Assembly: GCA_903772945.1 (NCBI GenBank)
Contig: CAICTM010000017.1
Location: 62,001-126,000 of the forward strand
Length of the DNA stretch: 64,000 bases
Reading direction: 5' to 3'
DNA from: Seminavis robusta
Lineage: Eukaryota; Bacillariophyta; Bacillariophyceae; Naviculales; Naviculaceae
Position 1 is the first letter of the stretch; every line of letters starts with the position of its first letter. Made by a program: the position numbers and the translations under genes. Below the pieces are notes generated by a model. That model was not told the DNA's origin. It made no database searches and saw only the letters and a list, made by a program, of their open reading frames with translations. Of this stretch, positions 1 to 11,026 are shown piece after piece.

Positions 1-597
1 ACAACTTATGAAATCCGTCGCTACGGCGAACGATTTGCTGCCGAGACTACCTACACCGGGGATGGTGACAATTCTCCCTTTCGGCTGTTAGCACAGTATA
101 TTGGAGTATTTGGCAACCCTCAAAATGAAGCCTCTGAATCCATCAGCATGACGGCACCTGTCATGAAGAGCGGTTCGGAAGGTGGTACTGCCATTGCAAT
201 GACGGCACCGGTCATGAGATCTGCCAACCACAAGGAAGGAGAAAAGACCATGCAGTTTGTCCTCCCCGCCGAATATGATGAATTGTCTAAGATTCCAAAA
301 CCAACCAATCCCAAGGTTCACATCAAAGAGATCCCTCCACAAGTAGGTGCTGTCCACCGATACAGTGGAAGCATGGACGATTCGCACTCGGAGAAAACGG
401 CAATGGAACTAGCTGCCCAACTTCGAAAGGACGGAGTTGAAATCTCTGATGCAGATGCCTTGAGAAGCTACAACTTTTGGGGATACAATCCGCCCTTTTG
501 CTTGCCTGCGTTTCGACGAAACGAAGTTTGGATCGAATTAACAACGGATCAGGCAGAACAGTTGGTGAAGGAGTTCAACCCAGAGGATGTCAACTAA
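1..597 (+). CDS. SOUL/HBP family heme-binding protein, 5' partial
   Basis: The reading frame is open from base 1 and ends with TAA at 597, so the N-terminus lies outside the window; 198 residues are visible. SOUL-family signatures are present: YEIRRYGERFAAE near the visible start, then two MTAPVM blocks about 17 residues apart, and a C-terminal half with VHRYSGSMDD and FWGYNPPFCLPAFRRNEVWIEL, the usual order in SOUL/p22HBP proteins. Family members bind heme or other tetrapyrroles; plant and algal members occur in cytosol, plastid or eyespot fractions. Location cannot be judged because the presequence is missing. No frameshift or odd residue was seen. The family call is firm; the ligand is inferred from the family only. 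Confidence 0.9.
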   Translation, partial: TTYEIRRYGERFAAETTYTGDGDNSPFRLLAQYIGVFGNPQNEASESISMTAPVMKSGSEGGTAIAMTAPVMRSANHKEGEKTMQFVLPAEYDELSKIPKPTNPKVHIKEIPPQVGAVHRYSGSMDDSHSEKTAMELAAQLRKDGVEISDADALRSYNFWGYNPPFCLPAFRRNEVWIELTTDQAEQLVKEFNPEDVN

Positions 598-846
598 ACT
601 ATGAATAGAATTGCAAATTAACGACACGATGAATGGTACCGTTATCGAAGTATTCTAGAGGTTCTTTCTTTAGTAAAGAAAAGAGATAGAAAATGTGTTG
701 TGTTCTTGGCAGACCTTCACAAGAAAAAGGAACTTTTTGTTTCGCCAGTGGCGTTCTCTATGGTATTCTTCCTGTATACTTTTTCACTAGCCCATGTTCC
801 CACTCTGCGAATGTTTTCACGGGCTACTACCAGCCAACTAGGCTAG

Positions 847-1998
847 CTAGTACTTGCTCAAGAACACAGCCAACATGGATTCTGGGGTGTAACCATCAAT
901 TGATGCTTGGTTGTGCTCCACAATAACTGGCAGGTCCGCTTCCTCGCCATCCTGCATTCCCTCGTTGTCCCTGGATACAATGGCCAGCTCCGTTTGCGAT
1001 TGACTCTGGGGCTGACGTTTCTTTTGCAGCGATTTATCAATGGTGACAATGGTGTCCCTGAGATCTTTGAGATTCTTAGGCAACGAGCGATCTACAGTCT
1101 CGGCAAACGACTCGGACAATGCAAGCAGCGAGGATTCCATTTGGCGCAAGATTTTGCGTCGCGCTTCATTATCAGCCTCTCTTTTGGCCTGCTGGTTGTC
1201 GTCTTTCTCATTACCACTGGCACTTTCCTGCTGCTCTTCCACCAAGATATCGCCGGCAATCAATCGAACTTGGCGATGAGCGAGCTCTATCGCTCGCAGT
1301 AGAATCTGTGCTTGTTGTTGCTGTCGTTGTTCTGCCATGGTTCGCACTTGTTCTCGTAGCTCACGGGCTCGTTTGAGAGCGTCTCGATCCAACAATTCGT
1401 GATCATCATAATCATTGTTGATGTATTTGGCGCGTCGTTGTTCTTCTTTGCGTTGCGCTTCGTCTTGAGCTGCAATCATAACCTTTTCTCTAGCAATTTG
1501 GCGTTGCTCTGCTTCGTTCTCGGCATTGATTTTCAGTTGGATAAAGGGTCCGCGTGCTTTTTCATGGTAATCTTCATCGGGAATAGGGTTGACAACTTGT
1601 ATCAATCGCTGTTTGAGGGAGTTTTGAACATCCGTCAGAAACGCCACTGTGGGATTGTTGTTGTTGTTTTCATCTTGTGCTTGTCCCTGATCTCGCTCTT
1701 CGTCCTGGTCGGTTCGTGCAGTGACATTATCTTCCCGATCTTCGGAGTCCTTGACATTTGCTGTGTCTGTTTCAGTTGATGCATCTGTTTCAGCGAATGC
1801 ACTTTGCTCTTGTTCAACCGTATTGCCTGCTTTTGGTAGGACACCATGCTTCTCTGAGTCCATCACATTGTCAATGGCTTGCAGAGCTTGTTGAAAGTCA
1901 GACTTTGCCACAAAAACCTTCGCTGGTTTCTTCTTTATCGATGGAGGAGGCGACACAGAGGCCGTCTCCTGGGTGCTGACCATGGTGCGACGCTTCAT
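847..1998 (-). CDS. hypothetical coiled-coil protein, charged and Gln-rich
   Basis: A 383-residue frame with start ATG at 1998 (a second ATG lies five codons in, at 1983). I do not recognise the family. The N-terminal third is acidic and low in complexity (Glu/Asp/Thr-rich with an Asn run). The middle, from a segment with LTDVQNSLKQRLIQVVNPIP onward, is strongly charged and likely helical, with Glu/Arg/Gln runs such as EQRQQQQAQILLRAIELAH, so coiled coil is likely. The C-terminus is short and mixed. The frame stays open upstream to an ATG at 2253, but that extension reads as poor coding sequence and comes within 54 bases of the divergent PSMA1 start, so the internal ATG is preferred. No membrane segment or targeting peptide is seen downstream of 1998. 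Confidence 0.6.
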   Translation of the reverse strand: MKRRTMVSTQETASVSPPPSIKKKPAKVFVAKSDFQQALQAIDNVMDSEKHGVLPKAGNTVEQEQSAFAETDASTETDTANVKDSEDREDNVTARTDQDEERDQGQAQDENNNNNPTVAFLTDVQNSLKQRLIQVVNPIPDEDYHEKARGPFIQLKINAENEAEQRQIAREKVMIAAQDEAQRKEEQRRAKYINNDYDDHELLDRDALKRARELREQVRTMAEQRQQQQAQILLRAIELAHRQVRLIAGDILVEEQQESASGNEKDDNQQAKREADNEARRKILRQMESSLLALSESFAETVDRSLPKNLKDLRDTIVTIDKSLQKKRQPQSQSQTELAIVSRDNEGMQDGEEADLPVIVEHNQASIDGYTPESMLAVFLSKY

Positions 1999-2306
1999 TG
2001 TGTTGGAGAGCAAAATCAGTTTTTTGATGAGGAGAACCGAAAACGAAGCCAAAATGTGCCGCGCCCCAACGACTAGTTTGGTCGGCTGGCTTGATACATG
2101 TTTAGCCGGAATCAGGAATTTGGAACGCAAGGAAAACAAGATGCTTAGGGTTACGGCTACGAAGCTTAAGGATCTTTGCCGAAGGCTCCAACAACAACAA
2201 TGCCCATCCGTCCAGCCACAACAGCGGCGGCCACAAGTAGCCACTGTATCCATCTCTTTCCAGCCTTTCTAGTAGCTTTGTCCAACAGACCTGATCGCTC
2301 TTTACC
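1999..2306. promoter_or_regulatory. shared upstream region of a divergent gene pair
   Basis: About 308 bases separate the start codons of the coiled-coil gene (minus) and PSMA1 (plus). It must hold both 5' UTRs and probably both promoters. No TATA box or named element could be assigned by eye. Confidence 0.45.
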
Positions 2307-3192
2307 ATGTTCCGCAACCAATACGATACTGACGTGACTGTGTGGAGTCCAGAAGGACGTCTTTTGCAGGTACGCAAGTGCGAGAATCCAATCGATGAAA
2401 GATCTTGTGTTGGTTGAGGAGGATGACACTCATTTGTACCTTCCATCTTTCTCTCCTGTTCAGGTTGAATATGCAATGGAATCAGTCAAACAGGGATCGG
2501 CCTGTGTGGGTCTCCGTTCCAACTCGCACTGTGTGCTCGGTGCCTTGAAGCGATCCGTGTCGGAGCTTTCGTGGCATCAAAAGAAGTTGTTGGAGATTGA
2601 CGATCACATGTTGGTCGGAATTGCTGGCTTGACGGCCGATGCCCGTACTTTGGCCAAGTACATGCGAAACGAGTGCTTGCACAACAAGTACGTCTATGGT
2701 ACTCCCATGCCGCCTCATCAACTCATGGCCGATGTCGCCGATAAACATCAACGCACCACCCAAACCTACGTCCGACGACCCTTTGGTGTGGGATTGTTGG
2801 TGGCCAGTGTGGACCCGCTGACCCAGAAACCTCATTTATATCAAACCTGTCCTTCGGGAAACTTGTACGAGTTTTATGCCAGTGCCATTGGAGCTCGTAG
2901 CCAATCGGCTCGTACCTACTTGGAAAAACACCACGAAACCTTTGGTGATGCCAGTCGCGATGATTTGATTGTGCATGCCTTGCAGGCACTGGTTGGATGT
3001 GTGTCGGGGGATGACGAATTGACCAAAGAAAATGCCAGCATTGGAATTGTCGGTAAGGATGAAAAATTCACGCTTCTGGAGGGTGATGCCCTTCAGCCAT
3101 TCTTGGATCGATTGGAACTCAAGGGAGGCGATGACGATGAGGAAGAGGCTGGAGACGATGCCGCGGCTGAAGCGGAACCCATGGAGACGTAA
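2307..3192 (+). CDS. PSMA1: 20S proteasome subunit alpha type-1 (alpha6)
   Basis: Two exons: 2307-2369 and 2464-3192, separated by a 94-base GT-AG intron. The spliced protein has 263 residues, the normal size for PSMA1. It begins MFRNQYDTDVTVWSPEGRLL and joins to VEYAMESVKQGSACVGL, which restores the proteasome alpha N-terminal signature exactly at the splice. Further matches are GIAGLTADARTLAKYMRNEC, RRPFGVGLLVA, SIGARSQSARTYLE and VSIGIVGKD-like NASIGIVGKD. The tail is acidic (DDDEEEAGDDAAAEAEPMET), as in other PSMA1 proteins. Alpha subunits form the outer ring of the 20S core and gate substrate entry; this one is not proteolytic. The gene looks intact and housekeeping. Confidence 0.97.
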
Positions 3193-5346
3193 ATTCATTT
3201 ATTTGAATGGCTGCTGAAAGATCCATGCTAGGCTTTCTGGTGAAGAGCGAAACGAAAGCATCCATTTATTACAGCACGAGGCTTCCATTTTTTAAGAAAT
3301 AAGATGACAACAAACTTCTCGAAGCTGCCTCTTTTGAAAGAAGAGTTTCCTCTTCGCGTTCAACATAGAATTGAATATGCATTAGCGCGAGAAATTAAAA
3401 CAGCAAACTCAGGGGTTTGGCAGCCCTATTTGGAAAGGAGGCTGAAGTATTGGAAAAAGACTACCGTACAACCAAGCTAAGAACATCTCATCAGGCTATT
3501 CCGATGAGATATCGATTCGATTCTAGCTAGTAGGCTTGCTTGTCGATGAGATATCGATAATAAGGCACCGGAAAGAAATCGTTGCAAGGTTGCGTCGTTG
3601 GATCTACCGTATGCATCGAACCCTTTCGGTTACAAAACATCGTTGCAGGGTGCCGGCCAGATTATGCTGGCTGCCTTGCCTCCGGAAGGTCTGGTGTGCA
3701 TGCATGTTCAGAAAGGAAGACCAGCCGCTGGATATGCTACCTTTGCAAGAGTCCGATGAGGGTTGGGTTGGGTACAGTGGCTGACCATGATCGAGGTGTG
3801 CATGCTCAACCCTTCTGACAAGATCCAGTGTCATGAACGAGAACGTTTCTGGTGCGGTCGCAGATGTGGCTTGAACCGTGGAAGGTAGTAAAGGCGAGCA
3901 AGGGGAGGCACAAAGGCGCCAGGACGACGGTAGCACAGTCAAGTATCGAAAGGCAACGGACAATGACCTGCAGCTTCGGCGATAAAGGGCGGCACAAGAG
4001 GACCCCGGCTCAGATAATCGATGCTTTCTTCTAGGAGGAAGCTGCCTTTGAGCCAGAACAGTTTTGCTTTTGGGGAGGATGACAGAAAACTCTCCCCAAG
4101 CTCTCCAGTCTGTCATTGTATGCCTTCTGAGAGCTTCGTCGGGCTATTGGCTGGGCCATAGCAGACAGCAACATATATCCAGCCCCAGTTGCTAGCGGTA
4201 TTGGAGATACTACCGCATTATGTTTGCCTCACATCACGTACCATACGGGTACTCTGGTACCAGTAGACAAGCGCCTTGCTGTAGTTGACTTTGTCAAACG
4301 AAGTCTCAAAGTAGTCATTGGAGTTTGGCTGGAATAGCTGGCCGTTCGAAGTTCCAACGATGGCGTTTTCTCTTTCAGAAACCCATCGCATATGAATGTT
4401 GATAGATGCGCTGCCATCGCATTGCTGTAGGCACAGCTAGATACGTACCTCACGGACCTCTTTGTGGACGAGGACCACCCAGGTACTGTACAGTGTACGG
4501 TAGTCAGATGACCCCGACATCTCCGGTTTTCGCTCCTTGGCTTCGTACCAGACCCAATTGCTTTGGGCAGTGAGAGGGACGAGAAAACCCAATCTGACTG
4601 GTCGGGATTCTTTTGGTGGAAAGCATAGGCGTACCGGTACCGGTAGACCACTTTTTCTTGGCCTTTATAGTTTCTCTGGCCCTTTCTATGATCTCCGGTA
4701 TGCTTCCGCTTTTGTTTGGAGGAATTATTTCGAGTATTGCTTCATGCATCTACAGTAGCTGTGGCTCCTCAAGCCGGTGTCCCATAAAACCCACCATCCA
4801 TATTTCTTCGCATGAAAAGGCCCAAGGCAAGCAGGAAGCAGCATAACAGTGAAATCATCCTTTCCACTTTCACAGCCAACTCCAGGGGGGGGAATAATAA
4901 TGAGCAAAACCTAAGCTTGGTGCAAGCTCGCAACGTAACTCGGAGCACTATTATCGTACCGTACTGTACCGTATTGTACCGGTGGCAAGAACGGCTGTAC
5001 GTTGCAGTGCTGATCTACAGTGGCCTTTTGGTCGTGGTATGACATAAAGAGAAATGAACTGCAATGACCGGAGATACATTCATTAAATATGAGAAAAACA
5101 TTAATCGAGAGGACAGTGAGAGAACCTACTAATGGACTTTTCGGGGGTATCTGATTATAAATACATCTGTTTTGGAGCGAGTTATTAAAAGAACTCTGCA
5201 AAAAGCAGCTCAAAAAGCGAAGTTCTGCTTTGGCTTTTGGCTTTTTAGGTTCTGGCTCTTGAATGTTTGAGGATTATCACATCAGCTATCACACCGCACA
5301 AATTTATTGATTGCAGCTGCACATGCACCTTTGCTACCGCACCACC
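3193..5346. other. intergenic, no gene supported
   Basis: Open frames here are short, mutually overlapping on both strands and lack recognisable domains. A 15-base word, CGATGAGATATCGAT, occurs twice (near 3500 and 3546). Tracts rich in GTAC-type tetramers occur around 4930-4985. A run of eight or more G sits near 4886. Nothing else was identified. Confidence 0.5.
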
Positions 5347-6037
5347 ATGAGGTCGTGGCTCTTCGTTCTAATTTGCTGGTGGAATACACCGTCGGTTTCT
5401 GCATTCTTCAATATGTTTTCTGATGAAGCAGCTAGAATATCAGCTCCAACAGGAAGTGATTTTGATTTCGACGAATTGATTCTTCTGCACATGGAGAAGG
5501 AGTGGGGAATGAAAGAAATGGCCCGATACAAGAGTGTGCGAGGGGCCTGGCCACTCCGATCAGAGCTCGAATTGTACAACGACAAGGAGACAAAACAAAA
5601 CGTCCGTCGAGCAAAGGAAGTACATCCTGTCAAGTTTGCCGTTGAGCAAGACAAAGAAGTCTGGGAAACCAGCGTTTTGGATTCAATCCTGAGTTCAATA
5701 CCATCACTGATATGACACAAATAAGCTCTTTCGACCTCCAGCTTCAAGGCATTTCAGTGTTTCAGCACGATACAAGTTCTACATTTTCTGCATCCAAGGT
5801 GAATGCAATGGCGAAAAATTGGCTTTTGGAAAGCCATTTCAACGCAAAAAAGCAAGAACAGAGGATATCCCTTGTCCTTTCCCTCCACATATGCTTAAAA
5901 CAACTTCCGATGCAGCTTCCATTTACCCTTCAATCAATCTGACGTCGTACATTGAGCTGTGTGAACTTGAAATTCACATCAGTATCATCGGTACGACATA
6001 CATCCAACAGCTGTTCCAAATATCCCCTGGGCCATAG
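5347..6037 (+). pseudogene. small SAF-motif protein gene, probably disrupted
   Basis: The first part (5347-5715) encodes 122 residues starting MRSWLFVLICWWNTPSVSAF, a signal peptide ending in SVSAF, like the plastid-targeting cleavage site of diatoms. After it comes a charged stretch (DFDFDELILLHMEKEWGMKEM). From about 5690 coding-like sequence continues in another frame (FNTITDMTQISSFDLQLQG) and from about 5820 in a third (IPCPFPPHMLKTTSDAAS), ending at 6037. This suggests one gene with two frame changes, or a gene with introns I could not place. No family is recognised. It could equally be a short intact gene ending at 5715 with chance frames behind it. Confidence 0.35.
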
Positions 6038-7208
6038 ACTTCATGTACGCTAGCTAAATACAAATAGAATCCAAATAGAACTACACTCTACTTTATGTCT
6101 CCATTGGCACGCCCCCTATGGAGCTTATCAGTCTCTCCTCTCTCCCTCTTGTAGCCTGATGTGAAGTTACATGAACAGCTCATGAACATAGAAGCAGAGG
6201 AATCGAGTCTCCGGACGGAGACAACAGAGATAGTCTCCAAGGACCAGTGCCGATAGACCGATAGCCCATAGTTATCGGCAGATACATGTAGGACGATGCG
6301 GTGCGATGACCCAGTGCTCCTCTTGTAAGTCACCATTGCACCTTCCGGTAAGTCAGAAAGCATCCAGATATCCAGAATCCAGATGGAAAGCATGGCCGAA
6401 ATCACCTATGTCCGAAGGATCTTTACTTAAAGGAGAAGTTCAACTAGGTAGGAAGAAAGTGACGAGTACTCTACTAGTAGAGTACGGCAGTACAACGTTG
6501 CAGTCTACCGTACCGCGGTGGTACCGGTACAGCGCACGGCTTCCCCCAACATACAACGACATGAAGCACCGGTACGAGTTCGTACGGTAGTAAAGACGCT
6601 TACAGAGAGCTGTCCCAGCCATATTTCGGCCACCAATCCTGATGAGCACCACCTGCAGAAGACATGGGGACTCTACGAAGCCAAACGGCCGAGTGTGCGT
6701 GGTGGTCGTTCACCGCACGAAGCATTCTAGCTACCGCTAGATCAGCTGTACGAGTGCAGGAGAGGAGAAAGCAAAGGGATTTTGGTGGCCGCCCACTGCA
6801 TTAGATGTAATGTCTTCTTTTGTTGTTTTCCTGGGTCTATTGTTGACATATGGCATACCGGTACCTGTGCATCTGGCGAGATAGTTGCTATACGTTTGCT
6901 TTGCAACAGGGTAACCGTAGTAACTCGCTGTTCAAACTGTCTTAGTAGATGGTTGGTGGTTGCTCGCTTCGTCTGTTCCAGTTTCCAGCCAGCAAAACGA
7001 GGCGGACTGGCACGTCGAAAAACCTCCATCCCTAATCTTATGTCTAACCTTAGCGTAGATCCCAGCGGGTTTGGCCGTCGCTTTGTTTTCTGCTTCTCCC
7101 TCCACTTACTTGCTCCGTAATTGCTCTCGCCGTCCACCTTGAGAGTCGAGTCTCATCTTCCTCGTTGCTGTCACATACATCATCAAAGCAAGCTGGCCAT
7201 TGGAAACC
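6038..7208. other. intergenic, no gene supported
   Basis: No coding region is supported. It holds a perfect 20-base palindrome at 6466-6485 and several GTAC/CGGTAC-rich tracts (6480-6545), and it includes the 5' region of TAF7. Confidence 0.5.
6466..6485. repeat. perfect 20-bp palindrome
   Basis: GTACTCTACTAGTAGAGTAC equals its own reverse complement over all 20 bases and is built from GTAC and CTAG tetramers. It could be a protein dimer site or a cruciform, or a chance product of the tetramer-rich background. Confidence 0.8.
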
Positions 7209-8430
7209 ATGGGAGACCGCCCAATCCGAGACCGCACGTTGATCCTTCGGGTGCTGGTGCCTGGACTGGAGACTCGATTGCGTGATAAGATGGAGGAACG
7301 GGCCGCCGCGAAAAAAGAAGCAGATGGCGGAAAAAGCGGGGGACCCAGCCATCCCAACAGTAGCAGTGGAGGACGTGACAACAACAGTAACAAGGAGCAG
7401 CTGTTGGATTTGGAAGGTGTGAGCTGTGAACCGACATCCTTACAGGGGAACACGTTGTGGAATTTCCATTGCGATGGAGCAAAATATCCTGCTCGATTGG
7501 TCAATCTGCCATGTCCCGTCGAACTGCATAAGGTGAATGATTGCGTTGTTGACTTGATGCTGCTGTTCTGCCTTGGAAAAAAAATCCAAATATTTAACCC
7601 CACCCCCCTGACTACTGAAGACGCATGACCACGCCATGTACTACAAATGCTCCGATGTGGCGCAAATGCTGATTGTCTACGAAGACAGTACAGCCTTGGC
7701 CGAAGCCGAAGAAGATGCCCAGAAAATGGAGGGTTTTCCATCTTATTATCACTCTGGTTTGACACCGGCGTTGAGACGTGTGGTAGAACGGCGGTTTGCA
7801 GCGCGTGAACACAGTCCAGTGGCACCCCCACGCCAGGAAGTCAGTGATGTGGAAGAACAATTGGTGGATCTCATGGAACGAATATCCAAAGAAGGAGAAA
7901 AGGGAGCCAACAAACGAACCAAAGTACCATCGCTGACTTCAGCACAATTAGCCAACAAAACACTCGAGGAAGTTTCGGAAGAAGTGGTGGAATACGAGCC
8001 ATGGATGGATGATTTCGGACGACAACCGCATGGTGTAGAATTTGATGCGGACGACCCATTGTGCTCGCATCATCCAGAAGTATGGTTGGATCCGGATGAA
8101 GTTAGAGAAATTCGAATGAAAGAAGCAGAAGAGGCCGAGCTCAAAAAGAAAAAGGCAGCCAGCAAAAAGGAAAAGAAAAACAAAAAAGAACGACAAAAAA
8201 AGGAAAAGGAACAACTCAAGTTGGAGGAGACAGCAGCTGCAGCGGCCACTCCACACAAAAAGAAGGGAATTGCCTCAAAGAAGAAGGCCGAAGAGGTCGA
8301 TCCAGTGGACCAGATTGCTGCCAGTATGTTGACTGTAGACGACGACCTGGAACAACTCGGATTGGAAGACGACGATGTGTTGAAATTTGAATTTGATGGA
8401 GATGACATTATGGGGGATTTGCAGTTATAG
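7209..8430 (+). CDS. TAF7: TFIID subunit TAF7-like protein
   Basis: Two exons, 7209-7532 and 7621-8430, with an 88-base GT-AG intron; the product is 377 residues. The TAFII55 N-terminal domain is recognisable: RTLILRVLVPGLETRLRDKM, then AKYPARLVNLPCPVELHK joining across the intron to THDHAMYYKCSDVAQMLIVYE, then SGLTPALRRVVERRF. These correspond to the ILRLP, LVDLPC, YK-D-QML and GLTPP-motif blocks of TAF7. The C-terminal part is a long Lys/Glu-rich helix (KKKKAASKKEKKNKKERQKK) followed by an acidic end (VDDDLEQLGLEDDDVLKFEFDG), as in other TAF7 proteins. TAF7 binds TAF1 in TFIID and restrains its acetyltransferase activity until initiation. The start is the ATG at 7209; the gene looks intact. 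Confidence 0.88.
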
Positions 8431-8673
8431 ATTGGGCATCAACATTTGCACAGTGCTAATAATAGCAAAGTTGTTACTTTATGTACCTGTTATCGGGGGA
8501 TTGGATGATGTTGAAAATGCCATCCATGCAAAGCTGGACAGAAGCGCCACTTACCCTTCTCCCCTCCTTCCAGGATCTTCCTTCTCCAAGCAAGTCAAGA
8601 TTACTAGTGTTGCAGCCAGTAATGAGACCATAACTTAGGGTATGAAATGGTACCAAAGATACCGGATGATTGG

Positions 8674-9987
8674 TTAGGCAAGATGTTCATTATGCAAACA
8701 GGAACAAGCCGGAGCTCCACAATGACATGCAAAAGCATAAGGAAAGGATCCTATTGTCTCCTCTAAGCCATGTTCTCCACTTTTGTCACAATTAGAGATA
8801 CCACAGAGCCTGTTGGTGACAGTGCATTTGACAGTTATGATGTTTTCATTGGCCAAATCCACAGTATGATGTTTGAGACCCCAGCGGCGGACCATCCATT
8901 TTTGGAAACCTTTCCTTTGCTGTTTTCCAGTCTTGGGGTCCTCTGTGCCAAAGGACACCCCCCCAAAGACCCACTTACCATCAATCACTGTTACATGGGC
9001 ATAAGACCAGTCAACGTACTTCAGAACAGCTCTTGGTTCTGCAAACAGCTTGACAGCTGCTGTTTGGAATATAAGATCATTGTCGCGTTGGGAATAGATG
9101 AGATTTGAGGCGTCAAATGCCTGGACAAACTCTGCAACTTGTGGCTGTAGCCACCAGGAAATTCTGGTTATAAAAAAGTTGTTGTAGAAGCCATACTGCC
9201 CTAGCTTGCTTTCACAGTACGGTTCATCTAAAGCGCCGTGCATTGGACTCATTTCATGCTTGTTGAGATAGTTATCCACAAAAGGCCCAAATTCATAGGA
9301 ACCACATTCTTTGGACTCCTGCCTGTACCCATACACAGCCTGCTGACTCCGCAGAGCATCAAATAAGTTGTATTGGATGGGTGACATAAAGTTGGAGTCA
9401 TCATCAAGCCTCATCACATATTCATATCCCAAATCAGTCAATACATTCCAAATGGTAACAGAATAGAAGCGAATCATGTTTCTGTACCCCACTGAAAATT
9501 TCATTTCTGGAACAGAAACATTGGGAGGAGGACCCCATGCTCCTTTGGGGTGTTTCAGATTGCAGAGTCTCACATTCATACCCTCGAGTTTCTCTGTGTG
9601 TATGTCTTCCCATGAAAAATCGCCTTCATGCCACAACAAGACATCTGACTTGGCGACCTGTGGATATGCCTTTCGCAGGGAAAGCAGTGGACTACTGATA
9701 TCAACATTGTGTCCAATGTAGGTACTATGTTTCTTCTGGACAACCATCACAATAGCATCCCTTGATGTACGGTTGCCGCCGAAACATCCTTGGATGAACA
9801 TTGGTTGAACTTTTGCTTTTGCTTGTGGGTTTTTGGGTGGTCCCATCAATGACCGCGCCATGGCCAAAAGAACAAGACATAGTGGGAGTCCTCTTGTGAA
9901 GAGTAGTCTCATGAAACTTTCCATTGGGTTAATTTTTCTTCGTAGGAATGTCCAGTGCCGGGGGTCTATTTTCCTTTCAATGTTCAT
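8674..9987 (-). CDS. GT15-like (Kre2/Mnt1-type) glycosyltransferase, type II membrane
   Basis: 437 residues from the ATG at 9987, without visible introns. A short basic N-terminus precedes one hydrophobic segment (RGLPLCLVLLAMARSLMG, about residues 39-56), suiting a Golgi signal-anchor. The luminal part contains VGYRNMIRFYSVTIWNVL, YEYVMRLDDDSNFMSPIQYN, AVYGYR and FYNNFFITRISWW, the same order as the YRHMCRF, YYWRVEPDV, YGF and FWSNFEI blocks of GT15 alpha-1,2-mannosyltransferases. The usual EPD acidic block is here a DDD run. The C-terminus is rich in Cys (CHCGAPACSC). The likely role is GDP-mannose-dependent extension of protein or cell-wall glycans; donor and linkage are inferred. Confidence 0.75.
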   Translation of the reverse strand: MNIERKIDPRHWTFLRRKINPMESFMRLLFTRGLPLCLVLLAMARSLMGPPKNPQAKAKVQPMFIQGCFGGNRTSRDAIVMVVQKKHSTYIGHNVDISSPLLSLRKAYPQVAKSDVLLWHEGDFSWEDIHTEKLEGMNVRLCNLKHPKGAWGPPPNVSVPEMKFSVGYRNMIRFYSVTIWNVLTDLGYEYVMRLDDDSNFMSPIQYNLFDALRSQQAVYGYRQESKECGSYEFGPFVDNYLNKHEMSPMHGALDEPYCESKLGQYGFYNNFFITRISWWLQPQVAEFVQAFDASNLIYSQRDNDLIFQTAAVKLFAEPRAVLKYVDWSYAHVTVIDGKWVFGGVSFGTEDPKTGKQQRKGFQKWMVRRWGLKHHTVDLANENIITVKCTVTNRLCGISNCDKSGEHGLEETIGSFPYAFACHCGAPACSCLHNEHLA

Positions 9988-11026
9988 GGGGGGGGGTGGT
10001 CTCAACTAATCCTTATTAATACTGGAAGGCAATGATACCGGTACGGTATGCATGATGATCAATGAGGAAATGTTGCAACACCTTCCAGAGAGTTTGCTTG
10101 GCCTTCGCCATGGCGCATCGAGCCTCGGGGCTCGCTCATCAAGAAACCAATGCCCACACTCATACATACCAATGCTACCAGTACCGGTACAATACATGTA
10201 CCAGTATGCTCGCCGATTTCGAACTCGTGACTAGCTGGTCCCGGCTGTGTGCGGGTATTGCACGCACGCCATTACGTTTTTCCGCCTCCAACAGAGAAAA
10301 AAAAAGGGGGTTTTAGAGTAGGGAAATTATCTACGGAAGCCAGCCGGGGCCAGGCTTAAGCAAAGAACAGTCGAAATTCAGGACTACTAGGTTCTGTGGG
10401 ATCAGGGGCAAGAAATTGAGGACCAATACGGGGGGCAAAGGGTTTGGCTTTGCGGGATCCACGGAGACATAAATGGGTAGCTTTCACAAGGGCAATTGAG
10501 ATACGGGTCAACAGAGATGATGAGCGCACTGGTAAGGTAGCGATCCAAAAGCAAGAAAGACCAGCCGAAGGATATTCAATCAGTGCTTGCCCCGGAGATC
10601 TTGTTTGCATTATTTAGACTAGTTCTAGCTAGCTAGCCAGACGTCAAAGCTTACTTTGTGCGGTTGGTGAATGTTCGCTACCAAAATTGTAGAACGAGTT
10701 GCATGAGTGATAATTTGACGCAATTTCTACTATCCTACCAGTACATGTAGCAAAGCGTAGCTGCCTATACCATTGGCCCTGGCAGCTATTACGACGCCTT
10801 TTGGCCAATTCTACTTGTGGCTAAGTTATCTCAATGCTTGGGCAACAGCTTCTTCTGGTACCCTCAGAGTTTCAGATAAACACATTCCATAGCCATCATG
10901 ATTATGATGAATGCAAAAGCGAGTTTTTCGTCATTACCCAAGGGTTCCAGGATGAAATTTGTTGTTTTGATCCAAACTCATTGCAGATTGTTGCGAGTAC
11001 TACTACCCAAAATTTGAATATCCTCT
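9988..11026. other. intergenic with one interspersed repeat copy
   Basis: Apart from the repeat copy at 10302-10508, no gene is supported. The part just below 11027 is the 3' UTR of the selenoprotein gene on the minus strand, where a SECIS element is expected. ATGA words occur there (for example near 10930 and 10980), but I could not fold a convincing SECIS by eye. CTAG/GCTAGC tracts lie near 10620-10640. Confidence 0.5.
10302..10508 (+). repeat. interspersed repeat, copy 1
   Basis: About 205 bases that recur, roughly 85-90% identical by eye, at 15519-15727 in the same orientation. Shared blocks include GGTTCTGTGGGATCAGGGGC and ACGGAGACATAAATGGGTAG. There are no clear terminal inverted repeats. 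Several differences between copies fall on third positions of a minus-strand frame, so it may derive from a coding sequence. Confidence 0.75.

Noticed and set aside
847-2253. N-terminal extension of the coiled-coil protein to ATG 2253
   Set aside because: The extra residues have poor coding character and would leave only 53 bases before the divergent PSMA1 start.
3604-4116. 170-residue minus-strand open frame
   Set aside because: Composition is Ser/Arg/Cys-rich without domain signature, and overlapping frames on the other strand are equally open; no gene supported.
7050-7831. Long minus-strand frames over TAF7
   Set aside because: They are antisense to exons with clear TAF7 homology.
10680-11026. 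SECIS element downstream of the selenoprotein
   Set aside because: Several ATGA words exist, but none had a convincing 10-bp helix, apical AA and paired GA by eye, so it is not listed as a feature.
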